A DNA stretch of 64,000 nt from Marinicella pacifica. Lineage in GTDB: Bacteria; Pseudomonadota; Gammaproteobacteria; Xanthomonadales; Marinicellaceae. A program made the position numbers and the translations under genes. Where the stretch lies: contig NZ_BMEO01000002.1 in NCBI RefSeq assembly GCF_014636635.1, forward strand, positions 248,001 through 312,000, given 5' to 3'. Of the stretch, positions 7,815 to 17,225 are shown one piece after another. Within the stretch, counting starts at the first letter, position 1, and each line of letters opens with the position of its first letter. A model generated the notes under the pieces. The model saw only the letters and a program-made list of their open reading frames with translations, was not told where the DNA came from and searched no databases.

Positions 7815-9521
7815 ATGCGCACGACCCAATTTCACCTTGTGACCCGCAAGGAAACCCCACAGGATGCCGAAATAATATCTCATCAACTCATGATCCGGGC
7901 CGGCATGATTCGCAAACTCGGTGCCGGTTTATACACCTGGTCACCGCTTGGGTTTCGGGTTTTGCGTAAAATGGAAGCAATCATTCGCGAAGAAATGAAC
8001 GCCTCAGGCGCGCTCGAAATGCTGATGCCGGCAGTTCAGCCCAAGGAATTATGGGAAGAAACCGGACGCATTGAAGATTTCGGCGGGCAATTACTGGCGA
8101 TGACAGATCGCGCTGACCGGGATTACTTTTTTGGCCCCACCCATGAAGAAGTCATCACCGAATTTGTGCGCGATGAAGTGAGCTCTTATAAACAATTGCC
8201 CATTAACTTTTATCAAATACAGACTAAATTCCGGGATGAAATTCGTCCCCGATTCGGGGTGATGCGCTCACGCGAATTCATTATGAAAGATGCCTACTCT
8301 TTTCATTTGAGTGAAGAGTCTCTGGATGAAACTTACCGCCTCATGGAAGCCACATACACAACCATTCTTGACCGCATGGGTCTTAACTTTCGGTGTGTAT
8401 TGGCCGACTCCGGCGCCATTGGCGGTTCAGGCTCTCAGGAATTTCACGTGATTGCCGACAGTGGTGAGGATGCCATTATGTATTCTGATGAAAGTGATTA
8501 TGCGGCGAATATCGAAAAATGTGCCGCCGTGAGCCTCATCTCACAGCGTGCCGAGCCGTCCGAAGTCATATCGGTGGTGGCGACACCAAACCAGAAAACC
8601 ATTGAAGAAGTCTCTCATTTTTTGGACATTCAAGCTGAGCAGATGGTGAAGACCTTATTGGTGAAAGGCATCGACGGTCCGGTGGCTCTGGTTATCCGCG
8701 GTGACCATCAATTAAGTGAAGTGAAAGCCGCTCACCTACCGGAAGTGGACAGCCCTTTACAATTTCTGGATGATAAAGCTGTGCGGGAACTGACCGGTTG
8801 CGATGTGGGATCGGTTGGTGTTAAAGACCTTAATTGTCCGGTGATAGTCGATTTAACCGTGGCCAATATGAGTGATTTTGTTTGTGGCGCCAATCGTGAT
8901 GACCACCACCTCACGGGTGTTAATTGGCAGCGGGATGCCGAATTTCAACAGCAGGCAGATATCCGTGAAGCCCGGGCCGGCGACCCCAGCCCCGATGGCC
9001 GGGGCCGTTTAAAACAAGCCCGTGGCATCGAAGTGGGCCATATTTTTAAGCTGGGCGATAAGTATTCCAAAGCCATGAATGCGGTTGTATTGGATGAAAC
9101 CGGACGCTCACAGGCTTTGCAGATGGGCTGTTACGGCATGGGTGTGTCACGTTTGGTGGCAGCAGCCATTGAACAATGTCATGATGAAAACGGCATTATC
9201 TGGCCGGCTGCTTTGGCACCGTTTCAGGTGGCGATATTGCCCATGAATTATCAAAAGTCGGTCCAAGTCAAAGAGACCGCTGATGAATTATACAAACGCT
9301 TAACAAAAGCCGGTTATGAGGTGATTTTGGATGACCGCAAAGTGCGTCCTGGGTTTATGCTGTCTGATTTTGAATTATTGGGTATCCCACACCAGGTGAT
9401 AATAGGTGACCGTTCACTGGATGAAGGTTTTGTTGAATACCGCCATCGGGAAAAAATGGAAAAACAAAAAATTGAGCGTGCTAAAATATTCGAATTCCTG
9501 ACCCAGCAAACCTGCTTATGA
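7815..9521 (+). CDS. proS: Prolyl-tRNA synthetase
   Basis: Charges tRNA-Pro with proline in the cytosol. 568 residues, the usual length of the bacterial-type enzyme with an inserted editing domain. Class II motif 1 region (about 60-90), motif 2 around RSREFIMKDAYSF (about 152-164), the INS editing domain (about 225-390), motif 3 GCYGMGVSRLVAA (about 437-449) and the anticodon-binding domain (about 470-568). The start gives the canonical N-terminus MRTTQFHL. The stop overlaps the next gene's start by 4 bp. No strong promoter could be assigned in the 69-bp gap upstream. Confidence 0.97.
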   Translation: MRTTQFHLVTRKETPQDAEIISHQLMIRAGMIRKLGAGLYTWSPLGFRVLRKMEAIIREEMNASGALEMLMPAVQPKELWEETGRIEDFGGQLLAMTDRADRDYFFGPTHEEVITEFVRDEVSSYKQLPINFYQIQTKFRDEIRPRFGVMRSREFIMKDAYSFHLSEESLDETYRLMEATYTTILDRMGLNFRCVLADSGAIGGSGSQEFHVIADSGEDAIMYSDESDYAANIEKCAAVSLISQRAEPSEVISVVATPNQKTIEEVSHFLDIQAEQMVKTLLVKGIDGPVALVIRGDHQLSEVKAAHLPEVDSPLQFLDDKAVRELTGCDVGSVGVKDLNCPVIVDLTVANMSDFVCGANRDDHHLTGVNWQRDAEFQQQADIREARAGDPSPDGRGRLKQARGIEVGHIFKLGDKYSKAMNAVVLDETGRSQALQMGCYGMGVSRLVAAAIEQCHDENGIIWPAALAPFQVAILPMNYQKSVQVKETADELYKRLTKAGYEVILDDRKVRPGFMLSDFELLGIPHQVIIGDRSLDEGFVEYRHREKMEKQKIERAKIFEFLTQQTCL

Positions 9522-10117
9522 GCCGCAAAATCGGAAACTCCCTGAAAGATTCAGCCCTGTTTTTACAGCACGCCATCAAACATCCGCTTCAAGTGGGCTA
9601 TTTGCTACCTTCTTCCCCCTGGCTGATTGAAGAAATCGCCACCACGGCAGAGTTGACCGGCAAAAAAAGAATCGTTGAACTGGGCCCCGGAACCGGTGGT
9701 ACCACTAAAGGACTGCTGGCGGCCATGGATAAGGATGCCGAATTAATTACCGTCGAAATCAATCCAAAATTTATTGCCCATCTGAAAAAAACCATTGATG
9801 ATAAACGCTTGCATATTGATTCCCGGGGTGCGCAAAACTTAAGTCAAATTATTGCCAAACGCAACTGGCCGAATGTGGATGTCATCGTCTCAGGTATTCC
9901 CTTTACCACTTTACCCAAAGGCATGGATAAAGATATCATGCAAGCCATTCACACCACCTTAAAACCCGGTGGTGTTTTTTTGGCCTATCAGTTGCGGGAT
10001 CATGTCAGCGGATTGGCGGCCCCCCGTTTTGGTCAACCCAGCAAGAAAAAAGTCACTTATAAGAATTTTCCGCCCATGAAAATATACACCTGGCGAAAAA
10101 ACTTAAATGGCCAATAA
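9518..10117 (+). CDS. Class I SAM-dependent methyltransferase (phospholipid/rRNA-adenine methylase-like)
   Basis: 199 residues with SAM motif I VELGPGTGGTTKG (about 52-64), acidic motif II ITVEIN, and a motif IV-like segment VIVSGIPFTTLP. The layout matches small PmtA-like phospholipid N-methyltransferases (COG3963) that are related to KsgA/Erm. The N-terminus (DSALFLQHAIKHPLQVGYLLPSS) is characteristic of that group. It is coupled to proS by ATGA. It could methylate phosphatidylethanolamine or another small molecule; the substrate is not determinable from sequence. Confidence 0.75.
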   Translation: MSRKIGNSLKDSALFLQHAIKHPLQVGYLLPSSPWLIEEIATTAELTGKKRIVELGPGTGGTTKGLLAAMDKDAELITVEINPKFIAHLKKTIDDKRLHIDSRGAQNLSQIIAKRNWPNVDVIVSGIPFTTLPKGMDKDIMQAIHTTLKPGGVFLAYQLRDHVSGLAAPRFGQPSKKKVTYKNFPPMKIYTWRKNLNGQ

Positions 10118-10278
10118 ACCACACCATTTGTTGCTTTCCTGAGCCTTTAAACACACTTTAAAACTTATTTTTATATATTTGGGCAGCGTTTAGGTTGATG
10201 TTTTCCCAACAATTAATACTTTCAGCCGCCTGTTTTTTTGGCTACAATCTTTAATCTGATTATTCGCGTTCACCTGCC

Positions 10279-12903
10279 ATGATTGCCATGTTGCTCAAAA
10301 ATAAAGATTTAGGTCTGTTTATCACAAGCTTGTTGATGACTCTGCTGGCGTTCTTTGCCAGTGGTCAGTGGTTATGGGCGCTGCTGATGGTCAATGTCTT
10401 AACTTTGTGCGGGTTTTTGTTCACTTTGCCTTTTATTTATGAACGTTATGACAACCATATTTCACATCAGGTAGATTGGTTGTTGCCACTGGGGGGGGCG
10501 GGATTTTTGGCTCTGGGCTTTTGGTTTATACAGACAGTTAACGAAGCACTGATGGTGTGTTTATGGCTTATCTGGGTTTTGGCCACAGTCACTTTCAAAA
10601 AACTGGAACCCAAAGAAACAGCTTTGATTGTGGCGCTGCCGGCCATCAGCTTACTGGCCTTGTTTATCATCCTACCGGGCCCTGAGATGAAAGTCAGCCA
10701 ACCCTTTATGTTTGCTTTGACTTTGGCGGTGACCGCACTCGGAATTGTGGCCGCTTCGTTATTTATTTATGATGCGGTGGTGGCCGAAGAGAAGAAATCG
10801 GAACCGCTTGACGACAGTATCGCCAAACAAATTCGACGCGCGGAAGAGGCCAGAAAGCAAAGCCGGCAACTCAAAGAAGAGGTGAAAGAACTCAAAGTTA
10901 AATTATCCGCTGCGGAAATGGCCAAAATGGAATTCCTGGCCACCATGAGTCATGAAATCCGTACGCCGTTAAATGGCATTGTTCCGCTTTTGGATATCGT
11001 GATGGATACGGAACTCAATGATTTTCAGAAAGATTACCTGAGTACGGCGCACACTTCAGCCACCCAGATGCAAAAACTCATTGATGATTTACTGGATTAT
11101 TCAAAAGTAGAAGCCGGTAAACTCAGTATCGAAATGACCGCCTTAAAAGTGCGCAAAGTGATTGAAGAAGTGCTGGATAATTTGAGCGCGTCCGCTGAAC
11201 GCAAAGGGTTAGAGATTGAAACCAACATCGATGACCAAATCAGTCCCTTATTACGAGGTGATCCGATACGTCTGCGTCAGGTGCTGACCAATTTGCTTTC
11301 TAATGCCATAAAATTTTCAGACCGCGGTACCATTACGGTTGAAGCTAAAAAAGTAAAGAATTTTGCCAGTAAGGAATTGGTGCGGTTTGTGGTCAAAGAC
11401 GAAGGTATTGGCATCAGTGATGATCAGCAGGAAAAATTATTTAATGCATTCACCCAGGGTGACAATTCGTCCACCCGAAAATTTGGCGGCACCGGACTGG
11501 GCCTGACCATCAGCCAAAAAATTGTGGATCTGCTGAAAGGCAAAATGGGTGTTAAATCCAAAAAAGGCCTTGGCAGTACTTTCTGGTTTGAAATTCCATT
11601 TTCCAAATCAGTCAATGATACAGGTCACGATGATGCCGAAATAAGCCAGTACCAGGCGGTTTTGATTAACACCAATCCGCTGCTGTTTAAACGCCTGACG
11701 ACCGATTTAGAACATGCCATGGTAAAAGTACAGAGTTCACTGAATTATCAACACGCCATGTCACGTATTCAGGCATCACGGGGTATTCGGGAACAAAAAC
11801 ACACGCTTTTATTTATCGATTTTGACACCAACGCCAAAACCTTCCGCCAAATTCTGACTTTGGTTGAGAAAGGCGATATGAATGACATCTGGATCTGTGC
11901 GGTAACCAAAGCTGAACACATTGCCGGTGTCAAACAGTATAAGAACATTCAGGTCATCAAAGCCGAGCAGGACATCGAAATGATTATCCGGGAATTTGAG
12001 CGGCGTTTTTATCCAGACAAAACAGTGGAACAAAAGCCGGCGCAAAATAACACGGTTTTGGCCAGCGAAGACAACAAAACACACAAAATTACCCGCCAAA
12101 AATTGGACCAGATTTCCAAAACAGTGCTACTGGTTGAGGACAACGAGGTGAATTTAAAGGTGGCCCAAAAACTGATTGATTATATTGGTTTTCCCTTTGA
12201 TGTGGCGGAAAACGGGATGCAGGCACTGGATAAAGTCAAAAATAACCGCTATCGACTGATTTTGATGGACTGCCAAATGCCGGTGATGGATGGATACCAC
12301 AGCACCCGTCGCATACGGCGTTACGAAGAAGAAAACAATCTCCACCGCACACCCATCATTGCCATGACTGCCAACGCCATGTTGGGCGATAAAGAAAAGT
12401 GCCTGGAAGCCGGCATGGATGATTACATGTCAAAACCACTGAACCGTTATTTGCTTGAAAAAACCTTAAAAAAATGGGATCCCTTTGCCAGCCGCGACGC
12501 GGTGAAAGCCGATCAACCGGTGAAAGCTGATGCAGCATTAAATAACATTAATTCAAAATGGCTCAATGTTAAAGCACTGGCTGAAATCAAAGAGTTTATG
12601 GGTGAGGAAACCGATGATTTATTGAATTTATTTTTGCAGGAAACACCGGCCATGATGTCCACCCTCAAGCAACTCTATAAAGACGTGGATTATGAACAGG
12701 TCCGTCAAATTGCGCACACTTTAAAGTCAACCGGTGCCAACATCGGTGCCACTGGATTTAGTCATTTTTGCAAAAAAATGGAAGCCGCTGCAATTGCCAA
12801 AGACAGTGATGAAGTCAAAGACAGCATAACAAAAGTGGTTAAATCCTATCAACTCACCACCACCGAAATCCAAAAATACCAACAACATGAGACCTCTGCA
12901 TAA
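10279..12903 (+). CDS. RpfC-like hybrid sensor histidine kinase (TM-HisKA-HATPase-pseudoREC-REC-Hpt)
   Basis: 874 residues. Membrane region 1-170 (about six segments), then a coiled-coil (175-215). HisKA has FLATMSHEIRTPLNG (His about 226). The HATPase has GTGLGLTISQKIV. A degenerate receiver-like segment without a clear phospho-Asp follows (about 455-580). A true receiver has VLLVEDNEVN and LILMDCQMPVMDG (Asp about 663). The Hpt domain has QIAHTLKSTGANIG (His about 812). The order resembles RpfC/BarA phosphorelays, but no rpfF/rpfG or response regulator adjoins it. Its last four residues and stop come from the left end of the MITE at 12889-13048; without the insertion the frame would end HHNSSD and stop, so the Hpt domain is unaffected. 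Confidence 0.88.
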   Translation: MIAMLLKNKDLGLFITSLLMTLLAFFASGQWLWALLMVNVLTLCGFLFTLPFIYERYDNHISHQVDWLLPLGGAGFLALGFWFIQTVNEALMVCLWLIWVLATVTFKKLEPKETALIVALPAISLLALFIILPGPEMKVSQPFMFALTLAVTALGIVAASLFIYDAVVAEEKKSEPLDDSIAKQIRRAEEARKQSRQLKEEVKELKVKLSAAEMAKMEFLATMSHEIRTPLNGIVPLLDIVMDTELNDFQKDYLSTAHTSATQMQKLIDDLLDYSKVEAGKLSIEMTALKVRKVIEEVLDNLSASAERKGLEIETNIDDQISPLLRGDPIRLRQVLTNLLSNAIKFSDRGTITVEAKKVKNFASKELVRFVVKDEGIGISDDQQEKLFNAFTQGDNSSTRKFGGTGLGLTISQKIVDLLKGKMGVKSKKGLGSTFWFEIPFSKSVNDTGHDDAEISQYQAVLINTNPLLFKRLTTDLEHAMVKVQSSLNYQHAMSRIQASRGIREQKHTLLFIDFDTNAKTFRQILTLVEKGDMNDIWICAVTKAEHIAGVKQYKNIQVIKAEQDIEMIIREFERRFYPDKTVEQKPAQNNTVLASEDNKTHKITRQKLDQISKTVLLVEDNEVNLKVAQKLIDYIGFPFDVAENGMQALDKVKNNRYRLILMDCQMPVMDGYHSTRRIRRYEEENNLHRTPIIAMTANAMLGDKEKCLEAGMDDYMSKPLNRYLLEKTLKKWDPFASRDAVKADQPVKADAALNNINSKWLNVKALAEIKEFMGEETDDLLNLFLQETPAMMSTLKQLYKDVDYEQVRQIAHTLKSTGANIGATGFSHFCKKMEAAAIAKDSDEVKDSITKVVKSYQLTTTEIQKYQQHETSA

Positions 12904-13048
12904 GTCTGAGTTATTGAAAAAATGATTGAAATTCTGAAGTTCAAGGAAGGAAACGCAAGTAATAGCAATAGCTATTGCTAAGTTTTATGACGAAGAAATT
13001 CAGGATTTCAGACATTTTTACTTAATTCACGACTTATGCAGAGGTCTC
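12889..13048. mobile_element. MITE, 160 bp, with 18-bp perfect terminal inverted repeats
   Basis: Non-coding element bounded by GAGACCTCTGCATAAGTC (12889-12906) and its exact reverse complement (13031-13048). It is flanked by a 5-bp direct repeat AACAT (12884-12888 and 13049-13053), the expected target-site duplication. The arms remain similar inward (shared AAAAATG, TGAAAT and CTGAA tracts), so the whole element is an imperfect palindrome, with a perfect 18-bp palindrome TAGCAATAGCTATTGCTA at 12963-12980 near its centre. No transposase is encoded. It was presumably moved in trans by a DDE transposase recognising these ends; the parental IS family is not assigned here. Confidence 0.85.
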
Positions 13049-13143
13049 AACATCACAATTCATCCGATTAACGCGTCTTTTTGCTTGAGTCACAGTTTAT
13101 ACAGGTGTAAATTGTGCCGTTTTAATTGCGTGGAACCATTTTT

Positions 13144-15219
13144 ATGCTGAGAATTTTGTCAGGACTTATTTTGATGCTGTTTTTGGCTTCAACTGAAGCC
13201 CAACAGGTAACTGTGAATGAGGAGACAGATCAGGATCAAACCGCTGATCAATCAACAACGCTGGCACCTATTCAGGTGACAGCTTCTCGCTTGGCCACCA
13301 GCACCAACGACAGTGAACGTGCGGTCACTGTGGTAAGCCGTGCGGATATTCAAAATAAGCCCAACGCCCTGTTGCCGGATTTGCTGCGTAACGAAACCGG
13401 TGTCTATATTCAGCAAACCACACCTGGTCAGGGTATTCCGATTATTCGCGGACTGAAAGGCTCGCAAAACCTGCATCTGGTTGATGGTATGCGGGTTAAT
13501 ACCGCTTTCTTTCGCAATTCACCTAATCAGTATTTTGCTTTGATTGATCCATTTATGATTGATCAGATTGATGTGGTGCGAGGACCGGGCTCTGTATTAT
13601 ACGGTGGTGATGCACTCGGTGGTGTGGTTAACGTCATCACCCATACGCCTCATTTTTCGGACAGTGCGTGGCAAACCGGCGGTCAGCTGGCCGCTATCTA
13701 CAACAGTGCCGATGACCAGTGGCTCAGTCATGTCAATGTCGATGCCGGCAATGACACCGTTGCCACCACTTTAGGTTTGAGCTATCAGGACACCGGTGCA
13801 CGCACAACCGGCAGCGGCGAAACCATTCCATTTACCGCTTATACCGCACGGGCAGCCAATAATAAATGGGTTTATCAATTGAATGATCAACATCGGGTTT
13901 TGTTTGATGTGCAGTATTTACGCCAGCCGGCAACTCCCCGGGTGGATGATTTGATTGCCGGTTTCGGACAAACACAACCGGACTCACAGGTGTTTCTGTT
14001 CAGCCCCAATGAACGTTACTTTGGCCATTTAAATTATCAAAGCTCCGCCGCCACCGCCTGGTACGATAAAGCCGACTGGCACCTGGCCTGGCAAAAAATT
14101 GTTGATGGCCGCATCAAACAAGGCTTTGGTAGCGACAGTGTGACCACCGAACAAAATGCCAGTGAGTTGTGGGGGTTTCAGGTGGATTTTGATAAGCAGG
14201 TCGGTGCGGGTCAATGGGTCTATGGTTTTGAGGCCTATGAAGACACCATCCACAGTGCCAAGCAAAAAACCCAGAACAACGTGACCACTGACAAAGAACC
14301 CCGTTTCCCTGATCAGTCGGTGATGCAGCACCTGGCGCTTTACGCCGATTACCACCACCCCATTGGTGATCATCAGATATCGGCAGGTGGTCGTTATAGT
14401 GACTACCGCACCGATCTGAACAATCCCACAATAAGCAACGACACCCTGAACCTGTCTGATTTTACCTGGCAGCTTGGCTGGTTGTATGCGCTAACCGATC
14501 ATGACCGTTTGTTTGCCAATTTAAGCCGGGGATTTCGGCCACCGAATATTTTTGATTTAGGTCAGGTGGGCGATCGCCCCAATAACCGCTTTAATGTGGT
14601 CAACACCAACCTCAAACCGGAGTCTGTGCACACCCTGGATGTGGGCTATAAACACGCCGGCAACGGCTGGCAAGCGGAAATGGTGTTGTTTATATCCGAT
14701 TATAATGATGTGATTGCTTCCACCCTAACCGGAGAAACCACGCCAGCAGGTCAGGACATTGTACAATCTCAGAATATCGGCGAAGTGCGTATCTGGGGTC
14801 TGGAAACCCAGTTTAATCGGTACTTTGATGGCGGCGGTCATTTGTATGCTCATTTAACCTATATCTATGGTGAGCAAACCGAAGCTCAAGACAAAGAACC
14901 GGCAGATCGCATTCCACCAACCTTTGGCGTGCTGGGTTATCAGTGGCCGGTCACTGATATACTGTATTGGCGTCAACAATTGCGTTATGCCGACAACCAA
15001 GACCGCTTAAGTGCCCGTGATGTGCGCGATGCCCGCATTAATCCTTTGGGTACCGGTGGCTTTGTGGTATATGATAGCCACCTGACATGGCAAGCCGGGC
15101 CACAAACCACTGTACGTGCGGGTGTTGAAAATCTGTTTGATAAAAAGTACCGTGAACACGCTTCGGGATTGGATGCGGCCGGACGCAATTACCACTTATC
15201 TGTCTTTTATGAGTTTTGA
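13144..15219 (+). CDS. TonB-dependent outer-membrane receptor
   Basis: 691 residues from ATG 13144; an upstream in-frame TTG (13126) was rejected because ATG 13144 begins a clean signal peptide (ending ASTEA) and has TGGA about 10 bp before it. The TonB-box/early plug is APIQVTASR. The plug domain includes [19 protein letters not shown] and [17 protein letters not shown] (about 50-165). The remainder is a 22-strand barrel ending in the C-terminal signature [22 protein letters not shown] with terminal Phe. The plug style suggests a haem, siderophore or cobalamin-type receptor; the ligand is unknown. It is followed after 2 bp by gcvPB, an odd operon partner. The upstream region carries the MITE, about 95 bp before the start. 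Confidence 0.9.
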   Translation: MLRILSGLILMLFLASTEAQQVTVNEETDQDQTADQSTTLAPIQVTASRLATSTNDSERAVTVVSRADIQNKPNALLPDLLRNETGVYIQQTTPGQGIPIIRGLKGSQNLHLVDGMRVNTAFFRNSPNQYFALIDPFMIDQIDVVRGPGSVLYGGDALGGVVNVITHTPHFSDSAWQTGGQLAAIYNSADDQWLSHVNVDAGNDTVATTLGLSYQDTGARTTGSGETIPFTAYTARAANNKWVYQLNDQHRVLFDVQYLRQPATPRVDDLIAGFGQTQPDSQVFLFSPNERYFGHLNYQSSAATAWYDKADWHLAWQKIVDGRIKQGFGSDSVTTEQNASELWGFQVDFDKQVGAGQWVYGFEAYEDTIHSAKQKTQNNVTTDKEPRFPDQSVMQHLALYADYHHPIGDHQISAGGRYSDYRTDLNNPTISNDTLNLSDFTWQLGWLYALTDHDRLFANLSRGFRPPNIFDLGQVGDRPNNRFNVVNTNLKPESVHTLDVGYKHAGNGWQAEMVLFISDYNDVIASTLTGETTPAGQDIVQSQNIGEVRIWGLETQFNRYFDGGGHLYAHLTYIYGEQTEAQDKEPADRIPPTFGVLGYQWPVTDILYWRQQLRYADNQDRLSARDVRDARINPLGTGGFVVYDSHLTWQAGPQTTVRAGVENLFDKKYREHASGLDAAGRNYHLSVFYEF

Positions 15220-15221
15220 TT

Positions 15222-16679
15222 ATGACAAAATTAATTTTTGAAAAGTCCAGACCCGGACGCAGTGCCTGGGCTCAGTCCCTCGCTGAACTGGATGTCAGCC
15301 ATTTAATTCCCGAAAATTACCAGCGTGATGTGCGTTTAGGCATGCCGCAGGCCAGTGAACTGGATGTGGTCAGACATTACACCCAGCTCAGTCAAAAAAA
15401 CTTTTCCATTGAAACTAACTTTTACCCCTTGGGCTCTTGCACCATGAAATACAATCCAAAGGTGTGTAACAGTCTGGCCATGCGAGAAGAGTTTTTATCG
15501 CGCCATCCGCTGGCACACGATTCATTGTCTCAGGGCTTTTTGGCGTGTATGTACCATCTCCAGGACATTTTAAAAGCCGTGACGAATATGGCCGGCGTGT
15601 CCCTGACGCCGATGGCCGGCGCTCAGGGAGAATTTGCCGGTGTGGCCATGATCAAAGCCTACCACGATGATCGCGGTGACTCCGCGCGTAAAGAAATTAT
15701 TGTTCCCGATGCAGCCCACGGCACCAACCCGGCCACCGCCATGATGTGCGGTTATAAAGTCAGAGAAATACGCACCGACGAAGAAGGCAATGTGGATATG
15801 ACGGCTTTAGAAGCCGCTTTAGGCCCGCAAACGGCAGGCATCATGCTGACCAATCCATCCACCTTAGGTGTGTTTGAAACCCACATCAAAGAAATTGCCG
15901 ATAAAGTCCATGCCGTCGGTGGTTTATTGTATTACGACGGTGCCAACCTGAATGCCATTTTAGGCAAAACCAACCCCGGCATTATGGGTTTTGATGTGAT
16001 TCATATGAACTTACATAAAACCTTCTCCACACCCCACGGTGGTGGTGGACCCGGTTCGGGTGCCATCGGTGTCGGAAAACGATTACTGCCTTATATGCCG
16101 GTGCCTTTTGTGGGTAAAGACGATCAAGGCTATCATTTTATCGACGAGAAAAAAGCCCCCAAAACCATCGGTCGCTTATCGGCCTTTGCCGGTAATGCCG
16201 GGGTTAATCTGCGCGCTTATGTGTACGCTTTATTACTCGGCAAACAAGGCATGCAACGGGTCAGCGAGTTTGCCACTTTAAATGCCAACTATCTGATGAA
16301 GCGTCTGCAGGATAAAGGCTTTAGATTGGCCTTTAAAAACCGCCGCGCCAGCCATGAATTTATCATTACCTTAAAACGCCAGGCCAGAGAACTGGGTTTA
16401 TTGGCGTCAGATTTAGCCAAAGGCTTATTGGATAAAGGCATGCATGCCCCGACCGTCTATTTCCCTTTACTGGTGTCGGAATGTTTATTGATTGAGCCGA
16501 CAGAAACTGAATCCAAAGAAACGCTGGATTTGTTTGTTGAAGCCATGGCTGAAATTTTACAGCAAGCCGAAGACGACATTGAAGTCCTGAAAAAAGCCCC
16601 CTACACCACCCCGGTGCGGCGTTTAGACGAGGTCAAAGCCGTTAAAGAACCGAATGTGGTCTGGGATATGAACGGCTAA
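15222..16679 (+). CDS. gcvPB: Glycine dehydrogenase (decarboxylating) subunit 2
   Basis: C-terminal half of the split P-protein of the glycine cleavage system: PLP-dependent decarboxylation of glycine with transfer of aminomethyl to GcvH lipoate. 485 residues from ATG 15222 (an in-frame TTG at 15216 overlaps the receptor stop and is less likely). The PLP-lysine motif is [18 protein letters not shown] with Lys at about residue 266. The N-terminal motifs [20 protein letters not shown] and CTMKYNP are canonical. Its obligate partner gcvPA and gcvT/gcvH are not in this window. It sits 2 bp after the TonB receptor and 1 bp overlaps dgkA. Confidence 0.96.
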   Translation: MTKLIFEKSRPGRSAWAQSLAELDVSHLIPENYQRDVRLGMPQASELDVVRHYTQLSQKNFSIETNFYPLGSCTMKYNPKVCNSLAMREEFLSRHPLAHDSLSQGFLACMYHLQDILKAVTNMAGVSLTPMAGAQGEFAGVAMIKAYHDDRGDSARKEIIVPDAAHGTNPATAMMCGYKVREIRTDEEGNVDMTALEAALGPQTAGIMLTNPSTLGVFETHIKEIADKVHAVGGLLYYDGANLNAILGKTNPGIMGFDVIHMNLHKTFSTPHGGGGPGSGAIGVGKRLLPYMPVPFVGKDDQGYHFIDEKKAPKTIGRLSAFAGNAGVNLRAYVYALLLGKQGMQRVSEFATLNANYLMKRLQDKGFRLAFKNRRASHEFIITLKRQARELGLLASDLAKGLLDKGMHAPTVYFPLLVSECLLIEPTETESKETLDLFVEAMAEILQQAEDDIEVLKKAPYTTPVRRLDEVKAVKEPNVVWDMNG

Positions 16680-17056
16680 TGGCTGACCCGACTTTTCGCG
16701 GCCCTAAGCAGTTATTGAAAGCTTTTCAGTGGACGATTCAGGGCTTTAAAAGTGCCTACAAAGTCGAAGCCAGCTTCCGCCTGGAAATCTGGCTTTTTAT
16801 TGTTTTGTTGCCGGTGGCGGTTTGGCTGGCGCAAACACCGGGACAATTATTTTTGTTGATAGCCACGGGCTTATTGGTGTTGTTAGTGGAGCTGATTAAT
16901 TCCGCCATCGAAGCGGTGGTGGATCTGGTGGTCGGTGCCAAGCAGCATCCCCTGGCCGGTCGCGCCAAAGATGTGGGTTCTGCCGCCGTGTTCCTGGCCT
17001 TATGTATATACGGTATGGCTTGGCTGCTGGTTATTTATACCCGGTTTTTTGTCTGA
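16679..17056 (+). CDS. dgkA: Diacylglycerol kinase
   Basis: Small integral inner-membrane kinase that recycles diacylglycerol to phosphatidic acid. 125 residues, matching the family. An N-terminal amphipathic helix (GPKQLLKAFQWTIQGFKSAYK) precedes three membrane segments. The conserved active-site stretch is ELINSAIEAVVD, followed by KDVGSAAVFLAL. Its ATG overlaps the gcvPB stop by one base (taATG), so it is read from the same transcript. Confidence 0.95.
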   Translation: MADPTFRGPKQLLKAFQWTIQGFKSAYKVEASFRLEIWLFIVLLPVAVWLAQTPGQLFLLIATGLLVLLVELINSAIEAVVDLVVGAKQHPLAGRAKDVGSAAVFLALCIYGMAWLLVIYTRFFV

Positions 17057-17112
17057 ATATCAGCGAACGATACGTTTGATCCTGAATTTAACAGTCTTTA
17101 CATGATGTAGCT

Positions 17113-17129
17113 GCGACCCTTGCGGTCGC
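17113..17129. repeat. Small GC-rich hairpin, REP-like
   Basis: GCGACC-cttgc-GGTCGC, a 6-bp stem with a 5-nt loop, 57 bp after dgkA. The surrounding GTAGCTGCGACC...GGTCGCC resembles REP-type extragenic hairpins. No U-run follows, so it is not a convincing terminator. Confidence 0.35.
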
Positions 17130-17225
17130 CTAATCTAATTCACCCGCAACTTAATTTGTGAACCGGATCATGCTTTGTTTTTGTACTTGTGCTAATATGA
17201 ATAGGCTTTCCACAAGGATATTTTT

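Noticed and set aside
14029-14431. Overlapping minus-strand ORFs inside the TonB receptor gene
   Set aside because: Shadow frames of a strong coding sequence.
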